A DNA stretch of 64,000 nucleotides from Sphingomonas sp. Leaf339 (GTDB lineage: Bacteria > Pseudomonadota > Alphaproteobacteria > Sphingomonadales > Sphingomonadaceae): positions 1-64,000 of the forward strand of contig NZ_LMRS01000034.1 of the NCBI RefSeq assembly GCF_001426195.1. The letters are read 5' to 3'. Made by a program: the position numbers and the translations under genes. Positions 36,981 through 45,691 of the stretch are shown piece by piece; positions within the stretch are counted from its first letter, which is position 1; each line of letters begins with the position of its first letter. The notes below the pieces were generated by a model that was not told where the DNA came from, did not search any database, and was given only the letters and a program-made list of their open reading frames with translations.

Positions 36981-39092
36981 ATGATCGTACTGAACGGCAC
37001 CGCTTCCGGAATCGTGCTGGAGCCCCGACCAGACGGCGCCCCTTTATGGCGCTGGTGGGGTCCACGCGTCGGCACCGATGCGTTGCCGACGCTCGCCGAC
37101 ACTCGCCCTGCCGCGTCGTTCTCGCTCGATGTCGATCAGCCGCTGACGCTGGTTCCCACCTATGGCGCCGGCTGGTTCGGCCCCGCCGCCCTCCGCGCGC
37201 ATCGTGATGGTCAAGCGTTCTTCCAACACTGGGACGACGTTAAAATCGGCCGGCGATCCGGTGGCATAGTCGTCACATTGCGCGACACTGCCGCCAATAT
37301 AACGCTCGTTCAGCGATTGACGCTGGACCCGGCAACCGACGTGTTGACCTTGTCCGCCAGCGTCCGCAACGATGGCGACGATACCCTCACCATCGACTGG
37401 CTCGCCGCGGGCACGCTGCCCCTGCCCGCCGATGCGGAAACGATCCGCAGCTTCACCGGCCGCCACAATGCCGAGTTCGTGCCTCAAGTCGAACCGATGC
37501 CGGCGCATGGCTGGGTCCGCGAGAACCGTCGCGGCATGACCGGCCATGCCGGGCCACCCGGCTTGTTCGTCGAGGGACCGGGCGCGACATGGCACGCCGG
37601 CACCATCCGCGCCGCGCAGTTGGCGTGGTCGGGGAATCACCGGCTGGCTATCGAGCGCGATGACGAGGGGTTCTGGACGCTCCAGATGGGCGAGGCGCTT
37701 GCTCCCGGCGAAATCCGCCTAGCGCCCGGCGAAACCTATGATACGCCCGACATGCTGGCGACCGCCTCCGCCTCGGGCCGAAACGGCGCGATCCAATCGT
37801 TCCACGCCGGCATCCGCGCCGCCGCGCCATGGCCGGCGACGGGCATGGCGCCCCGCAAAGTGCATGTGAACAGCTGGGAGGGTTTCTACTTCGACCATGA
37901 CGAAGCGGCGCTGATGGCGCTGGCGGATCGCTCCGCCGCGTTGGGGATCGAACGGTTCGTGCTCGACGACGGCTGGTTCAGGGGCCGCGACGACGACACC
38001 GCCGCGCTGGGCGACTGGACGCCGGACGCAGTGAAATACCCCAACGGCCTCCGCCCGCTGGCCGATCACGTCGTCGCACTCGGCATGGAATTCGGCCTGT
38101 GGGTCGAACCGGAGATGATAAACCCGGACAGCGACCTGTACCGCGCGCATCCCGACTGGGTGCTGGCCGGGCCGGACGCACCACGACCGACATCGCGCAA
38201 TCAGCTGGTCCTCGATCTCGGCCGCGCCGGCGTGCGCGACCATCTGTTCGCGGTCCTCGACACCCTGCTGCGCGACCTGCCGATCGGGTATCTCAAATGG
38301 GACCACAATCGCGATCTCGCCCCGACCGGTGGCGCGGACGGCACCGCCGGTTATGGCGCACAGATACGCGGCGCCTATGCCCTGTTCGATCGCATCGGCG
38401 CCGCCCATCCGGCGGTGGAGATCGAGGCATGCGCTGGCGGCGGCGGCCGGATCGATGCCGGGATCGCCCGCCGCACGCACCGTTTCTGGACCAGCGACTG
38501 TATCGACGCGGTCAGCCGGGTGCGGATGCAGCGCGGCTATCTTCACTTCATGCCGCCCGAAATGATGGGATCGCATGTCGGCGCCAGCCCCGCGCATTCG
38601 ACCGGTCGCGGCCAGTCGATGGCGTTCCGCGCCGCCGTCGCGCTGCCGGGCCATTTCGGCGTCGAACTGGACCCGGCGACCATCGATCCCGATGGTACGG
38701 CGACGCTCACCCGCTGGATCGCGCACCACAAGGCGCTGCGTGGCACGCTGCATCACGGCCGCGTCTGGCTGGGTGAGGGCACGGACAGCCTTGTCTGGCA
38801 ATTGCACGGTACACCGACCGATGGCCTGCTCGCCGTGACGCGGGTGGAGCCGACCGTGATCCGCCGCCCGCCCGCCCTGCCGCTGCCGCCGCTCGCCGGC
38901 ATGGGCGCGGTGCGAGTGCGGCTGATCGATATCGCCACCACGCCCGGCCATCCCGCCCCCGACGCGTCCGTCTTCGCGGCGATGCGTGGTGAGGGGGTGG
39001 TCTGGGATGGTGACTGGCTGGCGCAGGCCGGCCTGCCGATGCCGGCGATAAAGGCGGAAAGCGTCGCGCTCTTCGCGATCGAGCCGGCATGA
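36981..39092 (+). CDS. GH36 alpha-galactosidase
   Basis: An alpha-galactosidase of 703 aa. The beta-rich N-terminal domain is followed by the barrel with NSWEGFYFDHDEAALMALAD, FVLDDGWFRGRDDD and FGLWVEPEMINPDSDL. The nucleophile is Asp441 in YLKWDHNRD and the acid/base Asp506 in FWTSDCID. SYMGAHV-like MMGSHVGASPAH follows. No signal peptide is seen, so it should act in the cytoplasm on imported raffinose or melibiose, releasing galactose. It overlaps the next gene region closely (stop at 39092, GH68 start at 39122). Confidence 0.93.
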   Translation: MIVLNGTASGIVLEPRPDGAPLWRWWGPRVGTDALPTLADTRPAASFSLDVDQPLTLVPTYGAGWFGPAALRAHRDGQAFFQHWDDVKIGRRSGGIVVTLRDTAANITLVQRLTLDPATDVLTLSASVRNDGDDTLTIDWLAAGTLPLPADAETIRSFTGRHNAEFVPQVEPMPAHGWVRENRRGMTGHAGPPGLFVEGPGATWHAGTIRAAQLAWSGNHRLAIERDDEGFWTLQMGEALAPGEIRLAPGETYDTPDMLATASASGRNGAIQSFHAGIRAAAPWPATGMAPRKVHVNSWEGFYFDHDEAALMALADRSAALGIERFVLDDGWFRGRDDDTAALGDWTPDAVKYPNGLRPLADHVVALGMEFGLWVEPEMINPDSDLYRAHPDWVLAGPDAPRPTSRNQLVLDLGRAGVRDHLFAVLDTLLRDLPIGYLKWDHNRDLAPTGGADGTAGYGAQIRGAYALFDRIGAAHPAVEIEACAGGGGRIDAGIARRTHRFWTSDCIDAVSRVRMQRGYLHFMPPEMMGSHVGASPAHSTGRGQSMAFRAAVALPGHFGVELDPATIDPDGTATLTRWIAHHKALRGTLHHGRVWLGEGTDSLVWQLHGTPTDGLLAVTRVEPTVIRRPPALPLPPLAGMGAVRVRLIDIATTPGHPAPDASVFAAMRGEGVVWDGDWLAQAGLPMPAIKAESVALFAIEPA

Positions 39093-39121
39093 TGACGACA
39101 ATGGATGATGGGGGAATGACG

Positions 39122-40264
39122 ATGGCAACCCGGCTAAACGACGACACGATACCCGGTTCGCCGTGGACGATCGATGCGGCCCGCGGCGCGGCCAACCAGC
39201 CACGGGCGGCGATCCCGGTGATCGGCCCGGATGACGTCGTGCCGATCGTGCCGGGTCATGACCTGTGGGACATGTGGCAGATCGCCCGTGCCGACGGATC
39301 GACCGTGATCGCGGGCGGGCGCAGCTGGTGGTTCTTCCTCGCGACTCCCCAGCTCGACGATCCCGAAGCCCGCCACGACCGCGCGCGTATCCGCCTGACG
39401 AGCCACGGCGCCGATGGCTGGCGCGACCATGGCTGGGTGTATGAACCTGGCTTCACGCCCGGCAGCCGCGAATGGTCCGGGTCCGCCGTGCTGGAAGCCG
39501 ATGGCGAGACGCTGACAATGTACTTCACCGCCGCCGGCCGCCACGGTGGCGCGCCCAGTTTCGAACAGCGCCTGTTCGAAACGCGGGGTCGCTTCACCGT
39601 CGATGGCGACACGCCGCATCTGAGCGGCTGGAGCGAGCCGATGGAGTCGTTCGCTGCCGACGACCATTGGTACGCCCGCGCCGACGAGACCGAGGCCCCC
39701 GCCACCGGCATCAAAGGCTTCCGCGATCCCGGCTTCTTCCGCGATCCCGCCACCGGCCATGATTACCTGCTGTTCGTCGGCACCGCCGGCTGGACCACCG
39801 AGCAGTTGAACGGCGTCATCGGCGTCGCAGAACGCACCGCGACCGGCTGGTCGCTGCGCGCGCCGATGGTGCATGCGCTGGGCGTCAACAGCGAACTCGA
39901 ACGCCCGCACATCGTGATGCACGCCGGCCGCTATTACCTGTTCTGGTCGACCCAGGGTCGCCGTTTTGCGCCCGGCCTCGGCGCTCCCACCGGACTATAC
40001 GGGATGGTCGCCGATCGGTTCGAAGGGCCATGGCGACCGATTAACGGCACCGGCCTCGTCGCCGCCAATCCGACTAACGAGCCGTTCCAGGCCTATTGCT
40101 GGTGGGTCACCGGCGAACTCGATGTTATCAGCTTCGTCGACTACTGGGGTCTGGGCGACGGCGTGTATCCCAGCGATCCGGCCCGGCGTCGGCCGCGTTT
40201 CGGCGGCACCGCCGCGCCATGGTTCCGGCTGGCGATCGACGGCGACCGCGTGACGATCGCCTGA
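39122..40264 (+). CDS. GH68 sucrose-cleaving enzyme (levansucrase/invertase type), no signal peptide
   Basis: A GH68 five-bladed-propeller enzyme of 380 aa. Nucleophile Asp50 is in LWDMWQ, EWSGSA follows, the transition-state Asp202 is in FRDPGFF and the acid/base Glu260 in SELERPH. GGGGGA at 39110-39115 favours ATG 39122 over earlier in-frame ATGs at 39089-39116. GH68 levansucrases are normally secreted, but no signal peptide is visible. Combined with GH36 and a sucrose-type carrier, a cytoplasmic hydrolase for sucrose is more likely than polymer synthesis. It converges on lacI with a 3-base gap. Confidence 0.88.
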   Translation: MATRLNDDTIPGSPWTIDAARGAANQPRAAIPVIGPDDVVPIVPGHDLWDMWQIARADGSTVIAGGRSWWFFLATPQLDDPEARHDRARIRLTSHGADGWRDHGWVYEPGFTPGSREWSGSAVLEADGETLTMYFTAAGRHGGAPSFEQRLFETRGRFTVDGDTPHLSGWSEPMESFAADDHWYARADETEAPATGIKGFRDPGFFRDPATGHDYLLFVGTAGWTTEQLNGVIGVAERTATGWSLRAPMVHALGVNSELERPHIVMHAGRYYLFWSTQGRRFAPGLGAPTGLYGMVADRFEGPWRPINGTGLVAANPTNEPFQAYCWWVTGELDVISFVDYWGLGDGVYPSDPARRRPRFGGTAAPWFRLAIDGDRVTIA

Positions 40265-40267
40265 CGG

Positions 40268-41308
40268 TCAGGCGGTATCGCGCAGGATCAGTTCCGGTGT
40301 CATCTCCATCGATGGCGCCTCCTTGCCGTCGATTCGCGCGAACAGCGCCGCGACCATCGCCTGCGCACCCGCGACCAGATCCTGCCGGATCGTCGTAAGG
40401 CGCGGCACCGTCTGTTCGGCGAGCGGCAGATCGTCGAATCCGGTGATCGGCATCCGGTCCGGCACGTCGATGCCGCGATCCGTCAGAACGCGCACCGCCC
40501 GCATGGCGATCACGTCGGATGCCGCGACGATGCCGTCGATCCGGTCGCCCACCTCATCCAGATGCGCCGCGATCTCGCCCGCCATGATGTCGGATGCCAG
40601 ATGCGTATTAAGCTGCAACGGCGGATCGATCCCCGCCGCCGCCGCCGCATCCTGCAATCCCAGGAAGCGCTGGCTCAGTTCCAGCGTCCGGGTCTCGCCC
40701 AGAAACGCGATCCGTCGGCATCCCCGTCCGATCAGCCGCTCGCCCGCCAGCCGCCCGCCCAGCCGGTTGTCGACACCAACGGCGCAATGCACCTGGTCGG
40801 GCAGATGGCTGCCCCACACCACCATCGGGCGATAATGCGCCGCGACGCGCTCGATCGCCTCGAACTGGTCCGACTGGCCGATCAACAATACGCCGTCGAG
40901 CATCCCGGACTGGACGATGCGTTCCAGCCAGTCGTCTGCATCGGGGATGATCCGCGACAGCATCAGATCGTATCCCGCTTCCGTCACCGCGTCCGCCAGA
41001 TGGCCGAGCAACGTCATGAAGAACGGATCGGACAGGTGCTGGCGACGCTCGTGGCCCAGCGGCACGACGACGCCGATCACGTTGGTCCGCTGCGTCCGCA
41101 ACCGGCGCGCCATCTGGTTCGGGCGAAACCCATGTTCGATCGCCAGCGCCTCGATCCGCTCGCGTGTTTCGCGGTTGACGACGGACTTGCCGGCCAGCGC
41201 GCGGGACACGGTGCCGGCGGACACCCCGGCGATGCGCGCGAATTCACTAATATTGCGCACGCGCGGCGGCGGCGTGGGAGAAGGTGGCGGCGTGATGGGG
41301 TCGCTCAT
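40268..41308 (-). CDS. LacI-family repressor of the alpha-galactoside locus
   Basis: A 346-aa LacI/PurR-type regulator. The HTH and hinge helix cover about residues 18-75 (ISEFARIAGVSAGTVSRALA, then NQMARRLRTQRTNVIGVVVP). A periplasmic-binding-like sensor domain follows (DGIVAASDVIAMRAVRVLTD; MPITGFDDLPLAEQ). A Pro-rich stretch precedes the HTH. Three matching operators (35559, 44092, 44115) are its likely targets. The effector is probably a sucrose- or raffinose-derived sugar. A strong terminator after the receptor gene separates it from the upstream transcript. Confidence 0.93.
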   Translation of the reverse strand: MSDPITPPPSPTPPPRVRNISEFARIAGVSAGTVSRALAGKSVVNRETRERIEALAIEHGFRPNQMARRLRTQRTNVIGVVVPLGHERRQHLSDPFFMTLLGHLADAVTEAGYDLMLSRIIPDADDWLERIVQSGMLDGVLLIGQSDQFEAIERVAAHYRPMVVWGSHLPDQVHCAVGVDNRLGGRLAGERLIGRGCRRIAFLGETRTLELSQRFLGLQDAAAAAGIDPPLQLNTHLASDIMAGEIAAHLDEVGDRIDGIVAASDVIAMRAVRVLTDRGIDVPDRMPITGFDDLPLAEQTVPRLTTIRQDLVAGAQAMVAALFARIDGKEAPSMEMTPELILRDTA

Positions 41309-41361
41309 GCCATCCTTTTCGCGGTCGCGGCACCGCTTGGCAATGCCGGCCGGAAAAACCG

Positions 41362-41397
41362 AAAAAGCGGCGGGACCGGCGTTGTGCCGGTCCCGCC
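41362..41397 (-). terminator. Intrinsic terminator after the TonB-dependent receptor
   Basis: A perfect 12-bp stem, GGCGGGACCGGC (41369-41380) with GCCGGTCCCGCC (41386-41397) and loop GTTGT. On the minus strand it is followed by GCTTTTTCGGTTTTT. This is the clearest terminator in the window. Confidence 0.88.
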
Positions 41398-41408
41398 ATC
41401 AGGGGAGG

Positions 41409-44024
41409 TCAGAAAACGTAGCGGATCGATGCGGTCACGGTCCGGCCATAGACCGCCGAGTTCTGAAAGATCGCGCTGGTGCTCGACAGCGGGATCAGGC
41501 TGCCACCGCCTCGATAACCGAGCTTGTCGAACAGGTTGTTGGCGTTCAGGCCCAATTCCACCTTGTCGACCGGCCGGACCTTCAGGAAGCCGTTGACGAA
41601 GGTCGATCCCTTCACCGTGGACATGTTGAAGTCGTCCAGCGGCACGCTGCTCTGCCCGCTGAAGCTCAGGCCGCCCGCCAGGAAGCCGGTGTCGTACGAC
41701 GGCGACACCAGGAAGATGAAGCGCGGAATGCCACCCGGCCGGTTGCCCACCAGTGCCGCCGTCGCGCTGTCGCGGATCTTGGAGTTGATGTACGTCGCGT
41801 CCGCCGCCAGCCGAAACCCGCCCAGATTGAACCGGCCGGTAAACTCGACGCCGTACGACCGGTATCCGTTCGAGATGTTCGGATCGTTGTTCGGTGCGGG
41901 CTGGTTGATCCGCGTGAAGTCGTAGTTGTTCTCGGTCAATGTCGACCGGAAACCGGTGACCTCGACCGAGTAATTGCCCGCGAACAGGTCGCCGCGCTGC
42001 TTCAGGCCGATTTCCTGCTGGTTCAGGAAGTTGACCGACGTGCTCTTGCCCTGCGAATTGAGCGAACCGTCCGCATTGAAATTGCCGCTCAGCACCCGGC
42101 GATCCGCGTTGAAACGACCACCACGGCTGGCGCGGGCGAAGATGCTGGTGCGGTTGTCAAAGGCATAGAGCGCACCGAACGACCAGCTGACGTAATTGTC
42201 GCTGTAATCGATGTTTTCGACGGTCGCACCGGCGACCAGCGACGGCAACGTCGCCGTGCCGAGGCCCGCGGTGACGGTGTAGTTCGGCCCGGCCACGCCG
42301 CCGATCGCCGTCCCCTTGCCCTTCACGCTATCGAACCGGACGCTGGCGTCCAGGTTCAGGCCGCCACGCTCGTAACCCGCCGACAGGACGCCGGCATCGT
42401 CGGTATAGGTCAGGTCGACTGAGCGTGCGCAGCACGATCCCCAATTGTCGTTGAAGCCCGCCTGCCCCGCCGCCGTCAACTGCGTGCCGGTGGTCGAGAA
42501 CAGCTCCAGCGGCGATGCGTTCTCGCCGTTAACTTCGCTGAACTGACGGTTGACGTGCCAATCCTGCACGATGTTCTGGCTCATGTGGAACCAGCCCGCC
42601 GACGTCGACACCTTGCCGCCCAGCGCATCGAACTTGCCGGCGACCGACAGGTTGTTGGCGAAGCTGTTCATGTTGCGCATGCGCGTGTTGATGTTCGGGT
42701 TATTGTTCACATAGGCGCCGGTATAGACCTGCCCCTTGTTCGGACCCGCCGCATAACGGACCGATCCGACGACCCCGCCGTTCACGCACGACCCGACGAC
42801 GCCGTTTGCCGAGAAACCGGAACTCGCCGGCACGAAGCACGACGAGAAGCCGGTCGGTACCGCATTGGTGTTCACCCGGTTGGTCACGTTCATGAACTGC
42901 GTCGTGAAATTGCCGCTCATGTCGCTGTAGCGCATGCTGTCGTCGATCGTGATCGCATCGGTCAGCGCATAATGGAACTGGCCGCCGATCGCGGTGATGC
43001 GCGGGTGGATGCCCTGAACCTGCGCGTTCTTTACCTTGCCGTCGCGATCGACGAACTGGAACGAACGCGCGTTGGTCGAGTAGGTCGATCCGTCACGCCC
43101 GTCGAAATTGGGGAACGGATCGAAATCCGTCACCTTGTTGCCGTCCAGCGTCGCGATCGATGGCGTCGCGGTGTTGGTCGGTGCCTGCTCGTCCAGCCGC
43201 TTGAAGTTCAGGCGGATATAGCCGCGATTGTCGGCGAAGTCCTTGGTGACGTTCGCCTTGATCTGGTAACCGCGCAGGATGTTGAAATTCTCGTTGGTGA
43301 GGCCGCCGCCGTTGCGGGCATAACCGCCGACATGGAAGCGCAGCGTGTCCGAGATCGGCGCGCCATAATCGAAATCGACGCGGTTCTCGCGGTAACCGAC
43401 ACCCTTCGAGAACGCGACCGAGCCACCCGCGCGGTCGCCGGTCTTGCTCAGATAGTTGATGACCGCGCCCGGCGCCTGCGAGGTGAAGGTGGAGGCTGAA
43501 CCGCCACGCACCGCCTCGACCCGCTCGACATTCTGATCGAAGCGGATCCAGTAATCGTTGTTGCCGAAATTGATGTCCCCAAACAGCGTGACGGGCAGGC
43601 CGTCTTCCTGCAACGCGACATATTCGGAACCGCCGGTCGACACCGGGATACCGCGCACACCGATATTGGCGTTACCGCCGGGGCCGGCTGTATCCGACGG
43701 CTGTAGACCGGGAATGTTGCGCAGCACTTCCGCTTCGGAACGCGGCGTGAAGTTCGAAATCGCCTCCTGGCTGACCTGCGAGACCGAGATCGAACTGCGA
43801 AACCGCGAACGCTCGCCGGTGGTTGCGGTGACGACGATATCCTCGGCGCCGGCATCCGTCTCCGCCTGCGCGGCGACCGGATCGGCCGACTGCGTGGTCG
43901 TGGAGGTGGCACCCGTTGCCGTAGCTGCGGCGGGATCGGTAATCTGTGCGGCAGCGGGCAGTGCCCAGCACGCCGTGGTCAGCGCAATGGCCGACACACA
44001 GGATTGCAGCGCGACGTTCCTCAT
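41409..44024 (-). CDS. TonB-dependent receptor (sugar uptake)
   Basis: An outer-membrane receptor of about 871 aa. GGAGG at the usual distance favours the ATG at 44024; ATG 44027 is adjacent. The signal peptide is MRNVALQSCVSAIALTTACW then ALPAAAQ. The plug domain has DIVVTATTGERSRF, EVLRNIPGLQPSD and VEAVRGGSASTF. A beta-barrel follows, ending VTASIRYVF with terminal Phe. Receptors of this type import oligosaccharides in sphingomonads. Two operators lie 68-103 bases upstream of its start, so it should be induced by the same sugar as the transporter. The adjacent halogenase-GH97 pair fits a carbohydrate locus. Confidence 0.93.
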   Translation of the reverse strand: MRNVALQSCVSAIALTTACWALPAAAQITDPAAATATGATSTTTQSADPVAAQAETDAGAEDIVVTATTGERSRFRSSISVSQVSQEAISNFTPRSEAEVLRNIPGLQPSDTAGPGGNANIGVRGIPVSTGGSEYVALQEDGLPVTLFGDINFGNNDYWIRFDQNVERVEAVRGGSASTFTSQAPGAVINYLSKTGDRAGGSVAFSKGVGYRENRVDFDYGAPISDTLRFHVGGYARNGGGLTNENFNILRGYQIKANVTKDFADNRGYIRLNFKRLDEQAPTNTATPSIATLDGNKVTDFDPFPNFDGRDGSTYSTNARSFQFVDRDGKVKNAQVQGIHPRITAIGGQFHYALTDAITIDDSMRYSDMSGNFTTQFMNVTNRVNTNAVPTGFSSCFVPASSGFSANGVVGSCVNGGVVGSVRYAAGPNKGQVYTGAYVNNNPNINTRMRNMNSFANNLSVAGKFDALGGKVSTSAGWFHMSQNIVQDWHVNRQFSEVNGENASPLELFSTTGTQLTAAGQAGFNDNWGSCCARSVDLTYTDDAGVLSAGYERGGLNLDASVRFDSVKGKGTAIGGVAGPNYTVTAGLGTATLPSLVAGATVENIDYSDNYVSWSFGALYAFDNRTSIFARASRGGRFNADRRVLSGNFNADGSLNSQGKSTSVNFLNQQEIGLKQRGDLFAGNYSVEVTGFRSTLTENNYDFTRINQPAPNNDPNISNGYRSYGVEFTGRFNLGGFRLAADATYINSKIRDSATAALVGNRPGGIPRFIFLVSPSYDTGFLAGGLSFSGQSSVPLDDFNMSTVKGSTFVNGFLKVRPVDKVELGLNANNLFDKLGYRGGGSLIPLSSTSAIFQNSAVYGRTVTASIRYVF

Positions 44025-44091
44025 CATGATCCTCCCAGTCAAAATTCCTGCTCTGACCGGCAGGCGAAGCTGAAAGGTACATACTGACCAC

Positions 44092-44103
44092 GCAATCGTT
44101 TGC
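44092..44103. promoter_or_regulatory. LacI-type operator 1 before the receptor gene
   Basis: GCAATCGTTTGC is a near-perfect palindrome with central CG. It is the mirror image of the site at 44115-44126; the pair forms an 11-bp inverted repeat (GCAATCGTTTG...CAAACGATTGC). Centre-to-centre spacing is 23 bp, about two helical turns. Confidence 0.65.
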
Positions 44104-44114
44104 AACAGATTTCT

Positions 44115-44126
44115 ACAAACGATTGC
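44115..44126. promoter_or_regulatory. LacI-type operator 2 before the receptor gene
   Basis: ACAAACGATTGC is the second half of the paired arrangement with 44092-44103, and shares the CG-centred core with the site before the transporter operon. Confidence 0.65.
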
Positions 44127-44171
44127 AAAAGACGGCGATGATGAACGTCATTTCATCTCTCAGGCAGCTCT

Positions 44172-45689
44172 TCAGGCGGCACAGTGGCGGGCGATATAGT
44201 CGGCGTGCGTCGGCATCGTCTCCGCCGCCCGCCCAATCGCCCCCGCCAGTTGCTCCACGAACCGACGGCTCGCGGCGGGGTCGGCGGCATAGTCGATCAG
44301 TGGATCGCCACCTTCGGGCAGGTTCAACTGCCCCACATGCACCGCCAGCCAGCTCGCTGCCCCGAACAGGTCCATGTCGCGCGCAATCAACCGGCCGTGG
44401 CGGCGGAAATGCTCAATCTTCATCGCCAGCGTATCGGGGATCGCCATCGCCGCGCATTGCCGCCACAATGGCGCGTCGTCACGTTGCGTCAGCTTGTAAT
44501 GCAGGATCAGGAAATCGCGGATGCGCTCGCATTCGGTGATCGCGACGCGGTTATACTCCTCGATCCCCAGCGGCTCGAAATCGCGCGTCGGAAAGAACGC
44601 CAGCAGCTTAGCGATCCCCGCCTGGATCAGGTGTATGCTGGTTGATTCCAGCGGCTCCATAAACCCGCTCGCCAGTCCGATCGCGACCACGTTGCGGTTC
44701 CAGAATTGCCGCCGCCGCCCGGTCTGGAATTGCAGGAAGCGCGGATCGCCCAGCGCTTCGCCGTCCAGTCCCGCCAGCAGCGTCGTCGCCGCCTTGTCAT
44801 CCGACAGATGATCGCTGCAATAGACATATCCGTTGCCGACTCGGTGTTGCAGCGGGATGCGCCACTGCCACCCCGCCGCCCGCGCCGTCGACCGTGTATA
44901 GGGCGTCAGCACGCCGCCCGGCGCATGCGCGCATGGTACCGCCACCGCCCGGTCGCACGGCAACCAGTGCGTCCAGCTTTCATACCCGGTCTGCAACGCC
45001 CCCTCGATCAGCAGGCCCCGAAAGCCGCTGCAATCGACGAACAGCTCGGCGGCCAGCACGCGGCCATCGGTCAGCGTCACCGACGCAACGTGACCGCTCT
45101 CGCCCTCCAGTGCCACATCGCCGACCTTCCCCTCGACCCGAACGACGCCGCGCGCCTCGGCATAATGGCGCAGGAACGCGGCATAGAGACCGGCGTCGAA
45201 GTGATACGCATAATCGAACGTCGATCCCACGCTGCGTGGATCGACCATCGGCGGCGCGAACCGGTTTCGGCTCGCCGCACCCCACGCCATCGACAGATCG
45301 TCCAGCGGCACCATCGATCCCGCCGCCCGCGCACGCAGCCAGTGCTGGTGCACCGCCAGCATGTCGAACGGTTTGCCGAACGTGCCGAACGGGTGAAAAT
45401 AGCGATGCTCCTGCTTCGCCCAATCGACGAACTCGATGCCTAGCTTAAAGCTGCCCTTCGTCGCGCGCAGGAACTCCGCCTCGTTGATCCCCAGCGTCTC
45501 GTTGAACAGACGGATAGGCGGAATCGTGGCCTCGCCGACGCCGACGGTGCCGATATCCTCGGATTCGACCAGTTCGATCCGGCATCCGCGTGGCAGCGCA
45601 TGGGCCAGCGCCGCCGCCGTCATCCACCCGGCCGTACCGCCGCCGACGATCAGGATGCGGCGGATGCGGCGATCGTCGGCACCGGTCAT
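44172..45689 (-). CDS. Tryptophan-halogenase-like FAD-dependent protein
   Basis: A 505-aa flavoprotein of the tryptophan 7-halogenase family. The FAD motif is GGGTAGWM at residues 16-23. GVGEATIPP and the lysine at residue 78 (ATKGSFKLG), equivalent to the catalytic lysine of PrnA-type enzymes, are present. The WxWxIP halogenase motif is seen in GWQWRIP. It would need FADH2 from a partner reductase, which is not in the window. It lies 2 bases after GH97 and before the receptor, an arrangement often seen beside TonB-dependent receptors in sphingomonads. Its substrate and role in a sugar locus are unknown. Confidence 0.88.
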   Translation of the reverse strand: MTGADDRRIRRILIVGGGTAGWMTAAALAHALPRGCRIELVESEDIGTVGVGEATIPPIRLFNETLGINEAEFLRATKGSFKLGIEFVDWAKQEHRYFHPFGTFGKPFDMLAVHQHWLRARAAGSMVPLDDLSMAWGAASRNRFAPPMVDPRSVGSTFDYAYHFDAGLYAAFLRHYAEARGVVRVEGKVGDVALEGESGHVASVTLTDGRVLAAELFVDCSGFRGLLIEGALQTGYESWTHWLPCDRAVAVPCAHAPGGVLTPYTRSTARAAGWQWRIPLQHRVGNGYVYCSDHLSDDKAATTLLAGLDGEALGDPRFLQFQTGRRRQFWNRNVVAIGLASGFMEPLESTSIHLIQAGIAKLLAFFPTRDFEPLGIEEYNRVAITECERIRDFLILHYKLTQRDDAPLWRQCAAMAIPDTLAMKIEHFRRHGRLIARDMDLFGAASWLAVHVGQLNLPEGGDPLIDYAADPAASRRFVEQLAGAIGRAAETMPTHADYIARHCAA

Positions 45690-45691
45690 CT

